Of a DNA stretch of 12,900 nucleotides, positions 1 through 6,162 are shown piece after piece. The notes beneath the pieces are model-generated. The model worked only from the letters and a program-made list of their open reading frames with translations. It was not told the DNA's origin and searched no databases. Source of the DNA: Gammaproteobacteria bacterium (lineage in GTDB: Bacteria > Pseudomonadota > Gammaproteobacteria > Pseudomonadales > JAUIKI01); contig JAUIKI010000016.1 in the NCBI GenBank assembly GCA_030430875.1, forward strand, positions 1-12,900, written 5' to 3'. The translations under genes and the position numbers were made by a program. How positions within the stretch are numbered: position 1 is the stretch's first letter; every line of letters begins with the position of its first letter.

Positions 1-245
1 ATAGTGGCATTATTGCTTTTGTCGGACTCGTGGTTCCACACATGATTCGTTTTCTCGTTGGTCCTAACCATAAAACCCTGCTGCCATTGTCCGCATTATG
101 TGGTGCAGTTTTATTGCTCAGCGCCGATGTGATTTCGCGCCTTATTGTCCAGCCAGCTGAATTACCCATTGGTTTAATCACAGCACTCTTGGGGGCCCCT
201 TTCTTTTTAATTATTTTAATGAAACATCGTAATCCAAGAAAATAA
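1..245 (+). CDS. FecCD-family ABC transporter permease, C-terminal fragment
   Basis: This is the last 80 residues of an inner-membrane permease of the FecCD/BtuC family, which imports haem, iron-siderophores or cobalamin. The frame is open from base 3, so the gene begins before the window. It starts with the family's conserved cytoplasmic coupling segment (GLVVPHMIR, about bases 24-50), which contacts the ATPase. Two hydrophobic helices follow, and the typical late motif ELPIGLITALLGAPFF sits near bases 159-206. It stops at 243-245, one base before the ATG of an HmuV-like ATPase, so the two are surely co-transcribed. Because the partner looks like HmuV, HmuU (haem permease) is the best guess. 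The substrate cannot be settled from this fragment. Confidence 0.9.
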   Translation, partial: SGIIAFVGLVVPHMIRFLVGPNHKTLLPLSALCGAVLLLSADVISRLIVQPAELPIGLITALLGAPFFLIILMKHRNPRK

Positions 246-246
246 T

Positions 247-1002
247 ATGTTTGAGCTTAAAAATATTCATTATCAACAACAAAAAATAAATTTACTTGGT
301 GTTGAAAAACTGATGATTAATCAACATGACATGTTGGGGATACTTGGCCCAAACGGTGCAGGAAAATCCACTTTATTGAAAATAATCAGCGGAGACTATG
401 CCTGTGATGGTGAAAAAATATTGCATGGAAAACAGAGCGATCAGTGGTCTGCGCGTGAGCTTGCTCGGCATTTAGCATTTTTACCGCAATTTAGCGAATT
501 AACCTTCCCTTTTACGAGCTACGAAGTTGTATCTCTTGGATTAATTCCATTGACTATTTCCAATCGTCAGCGCTTTGCTGTTGTCCAACATTACATGCAA
601 CTCACTGAATGTCATCATTTGGCTGATAGATTATATACCACATTGTCAGGAGGAGAAAAGCAGCGCATTCACCTAGCTCGAGTGTTACTACAGCTCAGCC
701 AAGCTGAAAAAAATCCATTACTATTATTGGACGAACCAACATCAGCACAAGATTTAAAACATCAACATTTTATTTTGCAATTAATCAGCGACCTCAGCAA
801 AAAAGGTTATGGCATTGTTGCAGTGCTGCATGATATCAATCTTGCTTCTCGTTATTGCAATCGACTTTGTCTGTTGAAACAAGGAAAAATTGTCTACAAT
901 GGAAAAGTGACTGATGTGTTAAATACTCGAACAATTCACGAGATTTGGGGATATACACCTGAAGCACATAAAGTAAATGCCGAAACAATTATTTACAGCT
1001 AA
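247..1002 (+). CDS. hmuV: HmuV-like haem/iron ABC transporter ATP-binding protein
   Basis: This is the cytoplasmic ATPase that powers the permease encoded immediately upstream. Its 251 residues match the usual HmuV size. All nucleotide-binding elements are visible: Walker A GPNGAGKST at residues 34-42, Q-loop at Gln81, ABC signature LSGGEKQR at 133-140, Walker B LLLLDEP at 158-164 and the H-loop histidine at 195. The stretch WSARELARHLAFLPQ followed by FPFTSYEVVSLG is characteristic of the HmuV/FecE branch. The start is the ATG one base after the permease stop. There is no clear Shine-Dalgarno sequence, which suggests translational coupling. Any Fur-type regulation would be expected upstream of the window. 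Haem is the likely substrate by resemblance, but a siderophore remains possible. Confidence 0.9.
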   Translation: MFELKNIHYQQQKINLLGVEKLMINQHDMLGILGPNGAGKSTLLKIISGDYACDGEKILHGKQSDQWSARELARHLAFLPQFSELTFPFTSYEVVSLGLIPLTISNRQRFAVVQHYMQLTECHHLADRLYTTLSGGEKQRIHLARVLLQLSQAEKNPLLLLDEPTSAQDLKHQHFILQLISDLSKKGYGIVAVLHDINLASRYCNRLCLLKQGKIVYNGKVTDVLNTRTIHEIWGYTPEAHKVNAETIIYS

Positions 1003-1114
1003 CTAAAAATTAAGTCTGTCGAGCTCTGTATTCATATACTAATTCTCGATCACAAATTTGCTTGTGCTTGAAACAGAAAGATTGCTCATTATTGCAAAAG
1101 CCTCAATTTATATT

Positions 1115-1564
1115 TTAGTATTGTTGAAGCATAAACGTCACCGGCCCATCATTGACCAAAGCAATTTGCATATCAGCACCAAATTGACCTTGTTCAACAC
1201 GAGCCATTCCCCCATGAGTCCTTTTTGCCAAAGCAACAAACTCATCAAAAAGCACTTTACTTTGGCTTGGATGCATTGCACTGCTAAAACTGGGCCGTAA
1301 TCCTTTCTGCGTGTTTGCAGCCAAGGTGAATTGTGAAACAATTAATAACTCACCTCTAATATCACACACACTATGATTCATTTTATCTTTATCATCAGGG
1401 AATACTCGATAATTTAGAATTTTGGCTAGTAATTTTTCAGTAACTAAAAATGAGTCATCTTTTTCAAACCCCAAAAATAATAATAACCCACGTTCAATTT
1501 GACTAATCACCTGCCCATTGATACTGACATTTGCTGTTAAAACGCGCTGTATAAGTGCTTGCAT
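1115..1564 (-). CDS. dtd: D-aminoacyl-tRNA deacylase (DTD1)
   Basis: DTD1 hydrolyses D-amino acids (D-Tyr and others) and glycine mischarged onto tRNAs, a chirality-proofreading step in the cytosol. The 149-residue length is typical for the bacterial enzyme. Both signature motifs are present: SQFTLAA (residues 77-83, with the conserved Thr80) and NDGPVTF (138-144), which carries the Gly-cisPro element that makes the enzyme reject L-aminoacyl substrates. RPSF at 90-93 is also conserved. The start ATG at 1564 gives the standard N-terminus MQALIQRV. The gene stands alone: it converges with the hmuV-like gene, 112 bases away, and is divergent from ispB. Both termini match the family, so there is no sign of truncation. 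Confidence 0.97.
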   Translation of the reverse strand: MQALIQRVLTANVSINGQVISQIERGLLLFLGFEKDDSFLVTEKLLAKILNYRVFPDDKDKMNHSVCDIRGELLIVSQFTLAANTQKGLRPSFSSAMHPSQSKVLFDEFVALAKRTHGGMARVEQGQFGADMQIALVNDGPVTFMLQQY

Positions 1565-1611
1565 AAAAAATGTTAATTTGTATTAAAAACAGGATAGCTA
1601 GATATAAAAAA

Positions 1612-1631
1612 TAGTTTGATATTTCAAACTA
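1612..1631. promoter_or_regulatory. Palindrome in the dtd-ispB divergent promoter region
   Basis: Perfect 8-base arms TAGTTTGA (1612-1619) and TCAAACTA (1624-1631) are separated by four bases. It lies between the divergently transcribed dtd and ispB genes, where a regulator binding site is plausible. No T-run follows on either strand, so it does not look like a terminator. Its core GATATTTCAAA resembles the core GATTTTCAAA of the second palindrome at 1680-1696. The function is inferred from position and symmetry only. Confidence 0.35.
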
Positions 1632-1679
1632 ACGGTTAAAAATTTTTGCTTCTTAAAATAGGTTTAATCGCGTATCATA

Positions 1680-1696
1680 TTGATTTTCAAAATCAA
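1680..1696. promoter_or_regulatory. Palindrome just upstream of ispB
   Basis: Perfect 8-base arms TTGATTTT (1680-1687) and AAAATCAA (1689-1696) flank a single central C. The site ends 26 bases before the likely ispB ATG, near where an ispB promoter or transcription start should lie; TATCAT at 1673-1678 is a possible but weak -10. The compact symmetry suits a dimeric repressor site better than an RNA hairpin, because a one-base loop cannot fold well. This is inference from symmetry. Confidence 0.35.
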
Positions 1697-1722
1697 CTTT
1701 GTTTTATTCACCATTCTTTCCC

Positions 1723-2691
1723 ATGGATTTATCAACAATAATTTCACCAGTCAGTGCCGATTTTGCTATGGTTGATCAAAAAATCAAGGCTCAACTGGTC
1801 TCAGATATTCCATTAGTCAGTGAAATAATTAACTATATTACCGCAAATCAAGGCAAACGTATCCGCCCATTGATAGCACTTTTGTGTGCAAAATCCTGTG
1901 ACTACCAGCAATCAGAGCACATTGATATCGCAGCAATTATCGAAATCTTACATACAGCCACCTTGCTGCACGATGATGTAATAGATGTGTCAGATTTGCG
2001 ACGAGGCCATGCCACAGTCAACCGTTTGTGGGGCAATTCAGGTGGCATTTTAGGCGGCGATTTCCTTTATACACGCGCTTTTCGACTAATGATAAATCTA
2101 AAAAACTGGGAAATCCTCGATCTTATTTCAAAAACTGCTCAAACAATTGCTGAAGGTGAATTTCTACAATTAATGCACTGTCGTGACCTGATGACTTCTG
2201 AAGCAGATTATTTAAAAATAATTGCGTTTAAAACAGCATCACTCTTTCAATCTGCAGCAAAAGCAGGTGCAATCATTGCTGAAAAAGATCAAAATGGACG
2301 TACTACATTAAGTAATTTCGGGCTACACTTTGGTATTGCTTTCCAGTTGATGGATGATGTCTTGGACTACCAAGGTGATGTGGACTTAATGGGGAAAAAT
2401 ATCGGCGAAGATTTTCTGGAGGGCAAACCAACACTCCCGCTGTTATACACCGCACAAAATTGCTCAAAAAATCAACAAGATATTATTAAAAAATCTATAA
2501 AAAACAAAGAGTTAAGAAATCTTCCAACCATTTTAGAATGGGTGCGCAATTCAGGCGGGATAGATTACACGCTAAATTTAGCCAAACAGCATGAAGCTAG
2601 TGCAATCGATGCCTTATCACTACTACCAGATACATTATTCAAACAAGCTCTCCAACAATTAACGCAATTTATTACACAGCGTAACCACTAA
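1723..2691 (+). CDS. ispB: Octaprenyl diphosphate synthase (IspB-like)
   Basis: This long-chain trans-prenyltransferase condenses farnesyl diphosphate with isopentenyl diphosphate units to make the polyprenyl tail of ubiquinone and menaquinone. From the ATG at 1723 it has 322 residues, essentially the length of E. coli IspB. The first Asp-rich motif DDVIDVSDLRRG is at residues 84-95 and the second, DDVLD, at 211-215. The GKP-type motif (EGKPTLP) is at 233-239, and the substrate-binding QGKRIRP stretch at 43-49. I chose ATG 1723 over TTG 1699 because the N-terminus MDLSTIISPVSADF then aligns with the family; neither has a clear Shine-Dalgarno. The C8 product is assumed from family resemblance. 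It is transcribed alone and separated by 146 bases from the trpA-like gene. Confidence 0.95.
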   Translation: MDLSTIISPVSADFAMVDQKIKAQLVSDIPLVSEIINYITANQGKRIRPLIALLCAKSCDYQQSEHIDIAAIIEILHTATLLHDDVIDVSDLRRGHATVNRLWGNSGGILGGDFLYTRAFRLMINLKNWEILDLISKTAQTIAEGEFLQLMHCRDLMTSEADYLKIIAFKTASLFQSAAKAGAIIAEKDQNGRTTLSNFGLHFGIAFQLMDDVLDYQGDVDLMGKNIGEDFLEGKPTLPLLYTAQNCSKNQQDIIKKSIKNKELRNLPTILEWVRNSGGIDYTLNLAKQHEASAIDALSLLPDTLFKQALQQLTQFITQRNH

Positions 2692-2754
2692 CTAATTTCC
2701 CATTAACGTGATAACACCCTAATTAATTACCAGTTCGTCGTCAAAACGTACCGC

Positions 2755-2820
2755 TTGTCTGCTTTTTATTCACATTGAGGGCCTTTTTCAATACAGTATA
2801 CCCATTGAGAGCTTTTACGA
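2755..2820 (+). repeat. Three-copy imperfect motif upstream of the trpA-like gene
   Basis: Three copies of a motif of the form TTGnsnGCyTTTT begin at 2755 (TTGTCTGCTTTTTATT), 2775 (TTGAGGGCCTTTTTCA) and 2805 (TTGAGAGCTTTTACGA). Their spacings of 20 and 30 bases are about two and three helical turns, so all copies would lie on the same DNA face. The last two copies agree at 16 of 22 positions when flanks are included. The array ends just before the strong ribosome binding site of the trpA-like gene. It could be an operator array or simply a local duplication. TTGAGG (2775-2780) and TATACC (2797-2802), 16 bases apart, would also make a weak promoter here. Confidence 0.35.
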
Positions 2821-2826
2821 ATTTTT

Positions 2827-2835
2827 GGAGGGGAG
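2827..2835 (+). promoter_or_regulatory. Strong Shine-Dalgarno that sets the trpA-like start
   Basis: GGAGGGGAG lies with its GGAGG core six bases before the ATG at 2838. It is the strongest ribosome binding site in the window. It fixes the start at 2838 rather than at the upstream in-frame TTG codon at 2775, which has no Shine-Dalgarno. Confidence 0.75.
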
Positions 2836-2837
2836 TT

Positions 2838-3614
2838 ATGCGAGGCAGCCAACATATCAAACAAGCATGTAACCAAGCGCAATCCATTTTTGTGCCCTTC
2901 GTTGAATTTGGTCACCCTACCATCAAAAAATCCATTGGCGCCATCAAAGCACTTGCAAAAATGGGCGCAACAATTATTGAAGTTGGTGTTCCTTGCACGA
3001 ACCCTCACCTAGATGGCGATGTCATTACAAACGCCAATCGTATTGCATTAGACAATGGTGCTGATCTTCTTCAATGCATCCGCGCAATCAGACAGTTACG
3101 CCAAGAAGGCGTTAAAACACCTATCATGTTGATGAGCTACCAAGATGTTTTCCCAAAACGTAAGTTCGATGACATTGTGGCTGCATGCAAAGTATCTGGC
3201 ATTGATGGCTTTTTGATTCCAGACTTAGATAGCAAAAATCGCAGCCTTTACAAGCACATTTGCCACGAACACGGATTAAGCTTAACAGACTTCATTACTG
3301 CAAATCATTCAGAAACTGAAATTCAACGCATCATGAAAGAAGCCACTGGGTTTGTTTATGGCATTTCAACCGATGGCAAAACTGGCACAGGAAGCTCTCG
3401 TGCAACAGGACTTAATCAGATGGTAAAAAATGTACGCAAACATGGTGACTTACCTATTGCTCTTGGATTTGGCATGAGCACAACTCAGCACGCTAAAGAA
3501 TTTTCACCTGTTGCTGATGGCATTATCGTTGGTAGCGTCTTGGTTAAAAAACTAGATGGCTCGATGAAGCAAGCCATGAATCATGCGACGGACATGCACA
3601 AATCATTATTATAA
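2838..3614 (+). CDS. Orphan tryptophan synthase alpha-like protein (TrpA family)
   Basis: This 258-residue TIM-barrel protein aligns along its whole length with TrpA, which cleaves indole-3-glycerol phosphate to indole and glyceraldehyde-3-phosphate. The two catalytic acids are kept: Glu48 in IIEVGVP (Glu49 in Salmonella TrpA) and Asp59 in LDGD (Asp60). Tyr174, Thr182 (GKTG), Phe211 (GFGMS) and Ser233 (VGS) also match active-site or phosphate-site positions. The loop that talks to TrpB is altered: canonical FSDP reads CTNP (53-56), so Asp56, the partner of a TrpB lysine, is Asn55. The conserved Asp in LGDP is His26, and GVTG is GKTG. No trpB, trpC or other trp gene is nearby. It may be a stand-alone indole-glycerol-phosphate lyase or a repurposed paralogue; the family is clear, the function is not. 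Confidence 0.8.
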   Translation: MRGSQHIKQACNQAQSIFVPFVEFGHPTIKKSIGAIKALAKMGATIIEVGVPCTNPHLDGDVITNANRIALDNGADLLQCIRAIRQLRQEGVKTPIMLMSYQDVFPKRKFDDIVAACKVSGIDGFLIPDLDSKNRSLYKHICHEHGLSLTDFITANHSETEIQRIMKEATGFVYGISTDGKTGTGSSRATGLNQMVKNVRKHGDLPIALGFGMSTTQHAKEFSPVADGIIVGSVLVKKLDGSMKQAMNHATDMHKSLL

Positions 3615-4043
3615 CGATTTATGCTTGATTCAAAGATCGAGGTATTTGTAGTAACGCCACTAACTTTTTATTAAGTTAATTACTATATTTTTCAGTAATA
3701 CTTTTTTAGTACTATCTCTATCAGATTTGTTACTGACAAAAATCCACCTGGAAATATCATTTTATTGGGCACTGCTTTATTTTAACTAATGCAGATATAG
3801 TATTTTGATAATTACCATCACGTTCAACAGCAATCTCTTGTTCTTTTATATAAAGTAAGCCTCTTAAAAACGGAGAGAAACTAATACATCAAGTAATATT
3901 TATCCAACAAACCAGAAATATGTTAAAAATTTCTCCATATTCTTCAACCATTTCTAGACTTTTCTATTAAGCTATATCTTTACGGTCAGTTAATTTTTGA
4001 AAATAAATAACGATTATTGGACCAAGAAAAGAGAGATTACAAT
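3615..4043. other. Non-coding stretch with a possible decayed minus-strand reading frame
   Basis: These 429 bases between the trpA-like gene and the membrane-protein gene hold no convincing intact gene. The 5' part has the weak hairpin at 3649-3692, and TCAGTAA is later mirrored by TTACTGA around 3691-3736. On the minus strand, the single frame 3957-3757 reads as protein-like sequence (LEMVEEYGEIFN, then LLYIKEQEIAVERDGNYQNT) broken by one TGA at 3889-3891. That would fit a small gene remnant, but I recognise no family and chance is a fair alternative in DNA this AT-rich. No clear promoter for the downstream gene was found. Confidence 0.4.
3649..3692 (+). terminator. Possible weak terminator after the trpA-like gene
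   Basis: A nested hairpin begins 34 bases after the trpA-like stop. The outer arms are TAGTAA (3649-3654) and TTACTA (3680-3685); the inner arms are TAACTT (3661-3666) and AAGTTA (3673-3678) around a six-base loop. TATTTTT follows. The stem is AT-rich and has an internal six-base bulge (CGCCAC), so it would be a poor intrinsic terminator. Confidence 0.3.
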
Positions 4044-4598
4044 ATGAACCCTACTCCCATACATACTCAACCAAAAAAAAGTGCCCTGGCATTATTAATT
4101 CCATCAATCATTATCATTTCACTGTTTATACTGGGTGGGTTAGCCGCAGTTATTTTTGGTATCAGTAAATTATCAATGACAATGGTTATTGTCATGCTGC
4201 TGTCAGTTGGGTTTTTTTCTATGCTGTGGTTGATTGGCTTCATTCAAATTAAAGCAATCTTTGATGGAAAACCGGCTCTTTCTTTGGAAGAAGGGGGATT
4301 TACTTTACATACGATGGACGTTTATGTGCCTTGGCATGAAATTGACTCATTTACTTTAGTTGCTGATGTGTCTGTCCTCAAAGTTAAGCTAAAGAATCCA
4401 AAAGAATTTCTTAAGCGACAAAAATTTCCTACCCGAATTTTACTCTTTATCAATGAGATGAGTGAGCATCATATATTAATCCTGCGCTTGAAAATGTTAG
4501 CAAAGGGACAAACTCAGGAAATTATTGATCAATTTTATGCTTTTCTGGCAAAAAGTCAGGGTGTAAAATCTGTTGCTGAAGAACAACAAACAAAGTGA
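4044..4598 (+). CDS. Small inner-membrane protein, STM3941-like family
   Basis: This 184-residue protein has a short polar N-terminus, two closely spaced hydrophobic helices (about residues 15-38 and 45-68) and a soluble C-terminal domain of roughly 115 residues. The pattern after the helices (FDGKPALSLEEGG, then VPWHEIDSF, then KLKNPKEFL) matches the STM3941-like family of uncharacterised bacterial membrane proteins, in which a helical hairpin anchors a PH-like beta domain in the cytoplasm. The biological role is unknown. I chose ATG 4044 because GAGAG lies at 4031-4035, eight bases upstream; a TTG at 4017 is in frame but has no Shine-Dalgarno. The gene is apparently monocistronic, followed by a small hairpin and then coq7. 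Confidence 0.7.
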   Translation: MNPTPIHTQPKKSALALLIPSIIIISLFILGGLAAVIFGISKLSMTMVIVMLLSVGFFSMLWLIGFIQIKAIFDGKPALSLEEGGFTLHTMDVYVPWHEIDSFTLVADVSVLKVKLKNPKEFLKRQKFPTRILLFINEMSEHHILILRLKMLAKGQTQEIIDQFYAFLAKSQGVKSVAEEQQTK

Positions 4599-4603
4599 AC
4601 CCT

Positions 4604-4620
4604 TTGCAGCAAGGCTGCAA
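4604..4620 (+). terminator. Perfect 7-bp hairpin after the STM3941-like gene
   Basis: TTGCAGC (4604-4610) and GCTGCAA (4614-4620) form a perfect stem with a three-base loop, starting five bases after the stop codon. A-rich rather than T-rich sequence follows, so it is not a standard Rho-independent terminator. It may act as an mRNA 3'-end stabiliser or a weak pause site. Confidence 0.35.
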
Positions 4621-4719
4621 CGATAAAAAATGGTTAAGAAGTGAATGTATCGCAAGCGCTAGTTTTCACCAACCAGAGCAAGCTCAAACCGGCAGTGGAA
4701 GAAATCTGCTAAATTAAGG

Positions 4720-4725
4720 TATAAT
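4720..4725 (+). promoter_or_regulatory. Consensus -10 box immediately upstream of coq7
   Basis: A perfect TATAAT ends six bases before the coq7 ATG at 4732. Transcription would be expected to start about 6-8 bases downstream of the box, at or next to the start codon, giving a leaderless or nearly leaderless mRNA. No good -35 element is visible around 4697-4703. An AAGG at 4716-4719 could be a distant Shine-Dalgarno if transcription starts further upstream. Confidence 0.45.
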
Positions 4726-4731
4726 AACAAC

Positions 4732-5361
4732 ATGCCAGATTTTTTTGATAGTTTAATTATCTCGATTGATTCAGCACGCAAAACACTGTTAGTGCCATCA
4801 ATTGATAGCCCTCGCCCAACTCCTGCCCAAGGTAAATCATCTGAGTTAACGTCCGAGCAAATCAAGCACATTGCAGGGCTGATGCGAGTTAATCATGCAG
4901 GTGAAGTGTGTGCACAAGCATTGTACCAAGGTCAGGCACTCACTGCACAATCAGCAACGGTCAAACAGGCGATGATAGACGCTGCTGAAGAAGAGGTGGA
5001 TCACCTAGCTTGGTGCCAACAACGTTTAAATGAATTTGATAGCCATCCAAGTCTACTCAATCCTTTATTTTATGCCTTATCCTTTACATTAGGTGCAGCG
5101 GCCAGTGCGATCAGTGATAAATTAAGTTTGGGGTTTGTTGCTGCCACTGAAGAACAGGTTTGCAAACACTTACGTGAACACCTAACGCAAATTCCTGAAA
5201 CCGATAAAAAAACACGCGCCATTTTGGAAGAAATGGAAGCTGATGAGGCCAAGCATGCGACAAATGCACTTGAATCAGGTGGTATTGATTTTCCGGCACC
5301 CATCAAGCAAACCATGTCATTAATTGCAAAATTAATGACTAAAACAGCCTATCGAATATGA
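4732..5361 (+). CDS. coq7: 3-demethoxyubiquinol 3-hydroxylase (Coq7)
   Basis: Coq7 is a membrane-associated diiron monooxygenase that carries out the penultimate hydroxylation of ubiquinone biosynthesis, turning demethoxyubiquinol into demethylubiquinol. The 209-residue protein has the complete ferritin-like ligand set: Glu58 (MRVNHAGE), Glu88 and His91 (EEEVDHLAW), Glu140 (ATEEQV), Glu172 and His175 (EADEAKHA). The hydrophobic stretch near 110-126 fits the membrane-facing helices, and the C-terminus MTKTAYRI is typical. It plays the role that UbiF plays in E. coli. The start ATG lies just after a perfect -10 box. Its last 13 bases overlap the 3' end of the convergent glycosyltransferase gene. 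Confidence 0.96.
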   Translation: MPDFFDSLIISIDSARKTLLVPSIDSPRPTPAQGKSSELTSEQIKHIAGLMRVNHAGEVCAQALYQGQALTAQSATVKQAMIDAAEEEVDHLAWCQQRLNEFDSHPSLLNPLFYALSFTLGAAASAISDKLSLGFVAATEEQVCKHLREHLTQIPETDKKTRAILEEMEADEAKHATNALESGGIDFPAPIKQTMSLIAKLMTKTAYRI

Positions 5362-6134
5362 TCTTCTGTCTTTTCTAGCATGGTTATAAAAAATGTTTTT
5401 TTTCGCAATGAACGCCACAAACCACCGAGAAATAATTTTTTACTCAGCAAAAATTTTGCAACCATTTTAGTAATTAACCAAATATCGTGAGCTGGGCGAA
5501 AATGGCTTTTTCGTAATCCTTCCGGAAAAAAATAGGCCGTTGGTATCCCAAAAATAGAATAGCCAACATTCGCTGCCGCAATCAAAATTTCACTTTCAAA
5601 AACAAAACTATGTGATTTTTCAGCGTTAATGGTTATTTTTTTTATCAAGGATGTTGGATAAAAGCGATAGCCTGATTGCGAATCCCAAATTTGTTGTCCG
5701 CACGCCCAAGCAATCCAAAAATCAGCAATACGATTTGCCATGTAACGCAATCCAGGTGCATTTTTACGATCAAAATACCTCGCTGCGATGATAATACTTT
5801 CAGGGTGTTTTTCTATTGCGCGCATTAACTCACGAAGATGGCTTGAATCATGTTGGTTATCAGCATCGACAGTAATGATTCCAATTGCGCCTTGTTGCAA
5901 TACATAATTAAATCCGGTCATCAATGCTGCTGCTTTGCCAGAGTTTTCTGGGTGAGTCAACACTGTAGCTGCCGTTGATTCCGCCAGCTGTTTTGTTTGA
6001 TCGGATGAACCATCATCAATCACAACTATCGGCAAATCATATTGCGAAAATTGCTCAATTACATCGACGATGGTCTCTGCTTCATTATGAGCGGGAATCA
6101 CTAACCAAATATTATGTCGCTGTTGATTTGTCAT
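5349..6134 (-). CDS. Family 2 glycosyltransferase at the end of the aryl-polyene operon
   Basis: This 261-residue GT-A fold enzyme of the GT2 (dolichol-phosphate-mannose synthase-like) type transfers a sugar from a nucleotide donor. It shows IPAHNEA at residues 13-19, VIDDGSSDQT at 38-47, the metal-binding DAD at 90-92 and DSQSGYRFYP at 151-160, a motif common in this subgroup. A hydrophobic or basic C-terminus (about 218-250) probably holds it at the inner membrane. GT2 proteins of this kind are frequent in aryl-polyene clusters, often next to or fused with a lysophospholipid-type acyltransferase; no acyltransferase domain is seen here. It begins 28 bases after the ketoreductase stop, with GAGTAGAG in the gap, so it is the operon's last gene. 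The acceptor is unknown; polyene lipid modification is inferred. Confidence 0.88.
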   Translation of the reverse strand: MTNQQRHNIWLVIPAHNEAETIVDVIEQFSQYDLPIVVIDDGSSDQTKQLAESTAATVLTHPENSGKAAALMTGFNYVLQQGAIGIITVDADNQHDSSHLRELMRAIEKHPESIIIAARYFDRKNAPGLRYMANRIADFWIAWACGQQIWDSQSGYRFYPTSLIKKITINAEKSHSFVFESEILIAAANVGYSIFGIPTAYFFPEGLRKSHFRPAHDIWLITKMVAKFLLSKKLFLGGLWRSLRKKTFFITMLEKTEDHIR

Positions 6135-6162
6135 AACTAATGCGGTTCTCTACTCAAAAAAA

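Noticed and set aside
1003..1114. A possible bidirectional terminator between the convergent ATPase and dtd genes.
   Set aside because: I found no stem with a T-run on either strand, only short AT-rich repeats.
1058..1300. An 80-codon plus-strand frame overlapping dtd.
   Set aside because: It is antisense to conserved DTD coding sequence and its translation shows no recognisable feature.
2775..2837. A longer trpA-like protein starting at TTG 2775.
   Set aside because: There is no Shine-Dalgarno before the TTG, while a strong one precedes ATG 2838, which also gives an N-terminus of normal TrpA length.
5396..5403. A run of eight T (A on the coding strand) near the end of the glycosyltransferase gene, as a possible frameshift or sequencing error.
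   Set aside because: The frame continues sensibly on both sides (RKKTFFITML) and the gene ends normally, so no error needs to be assumed.
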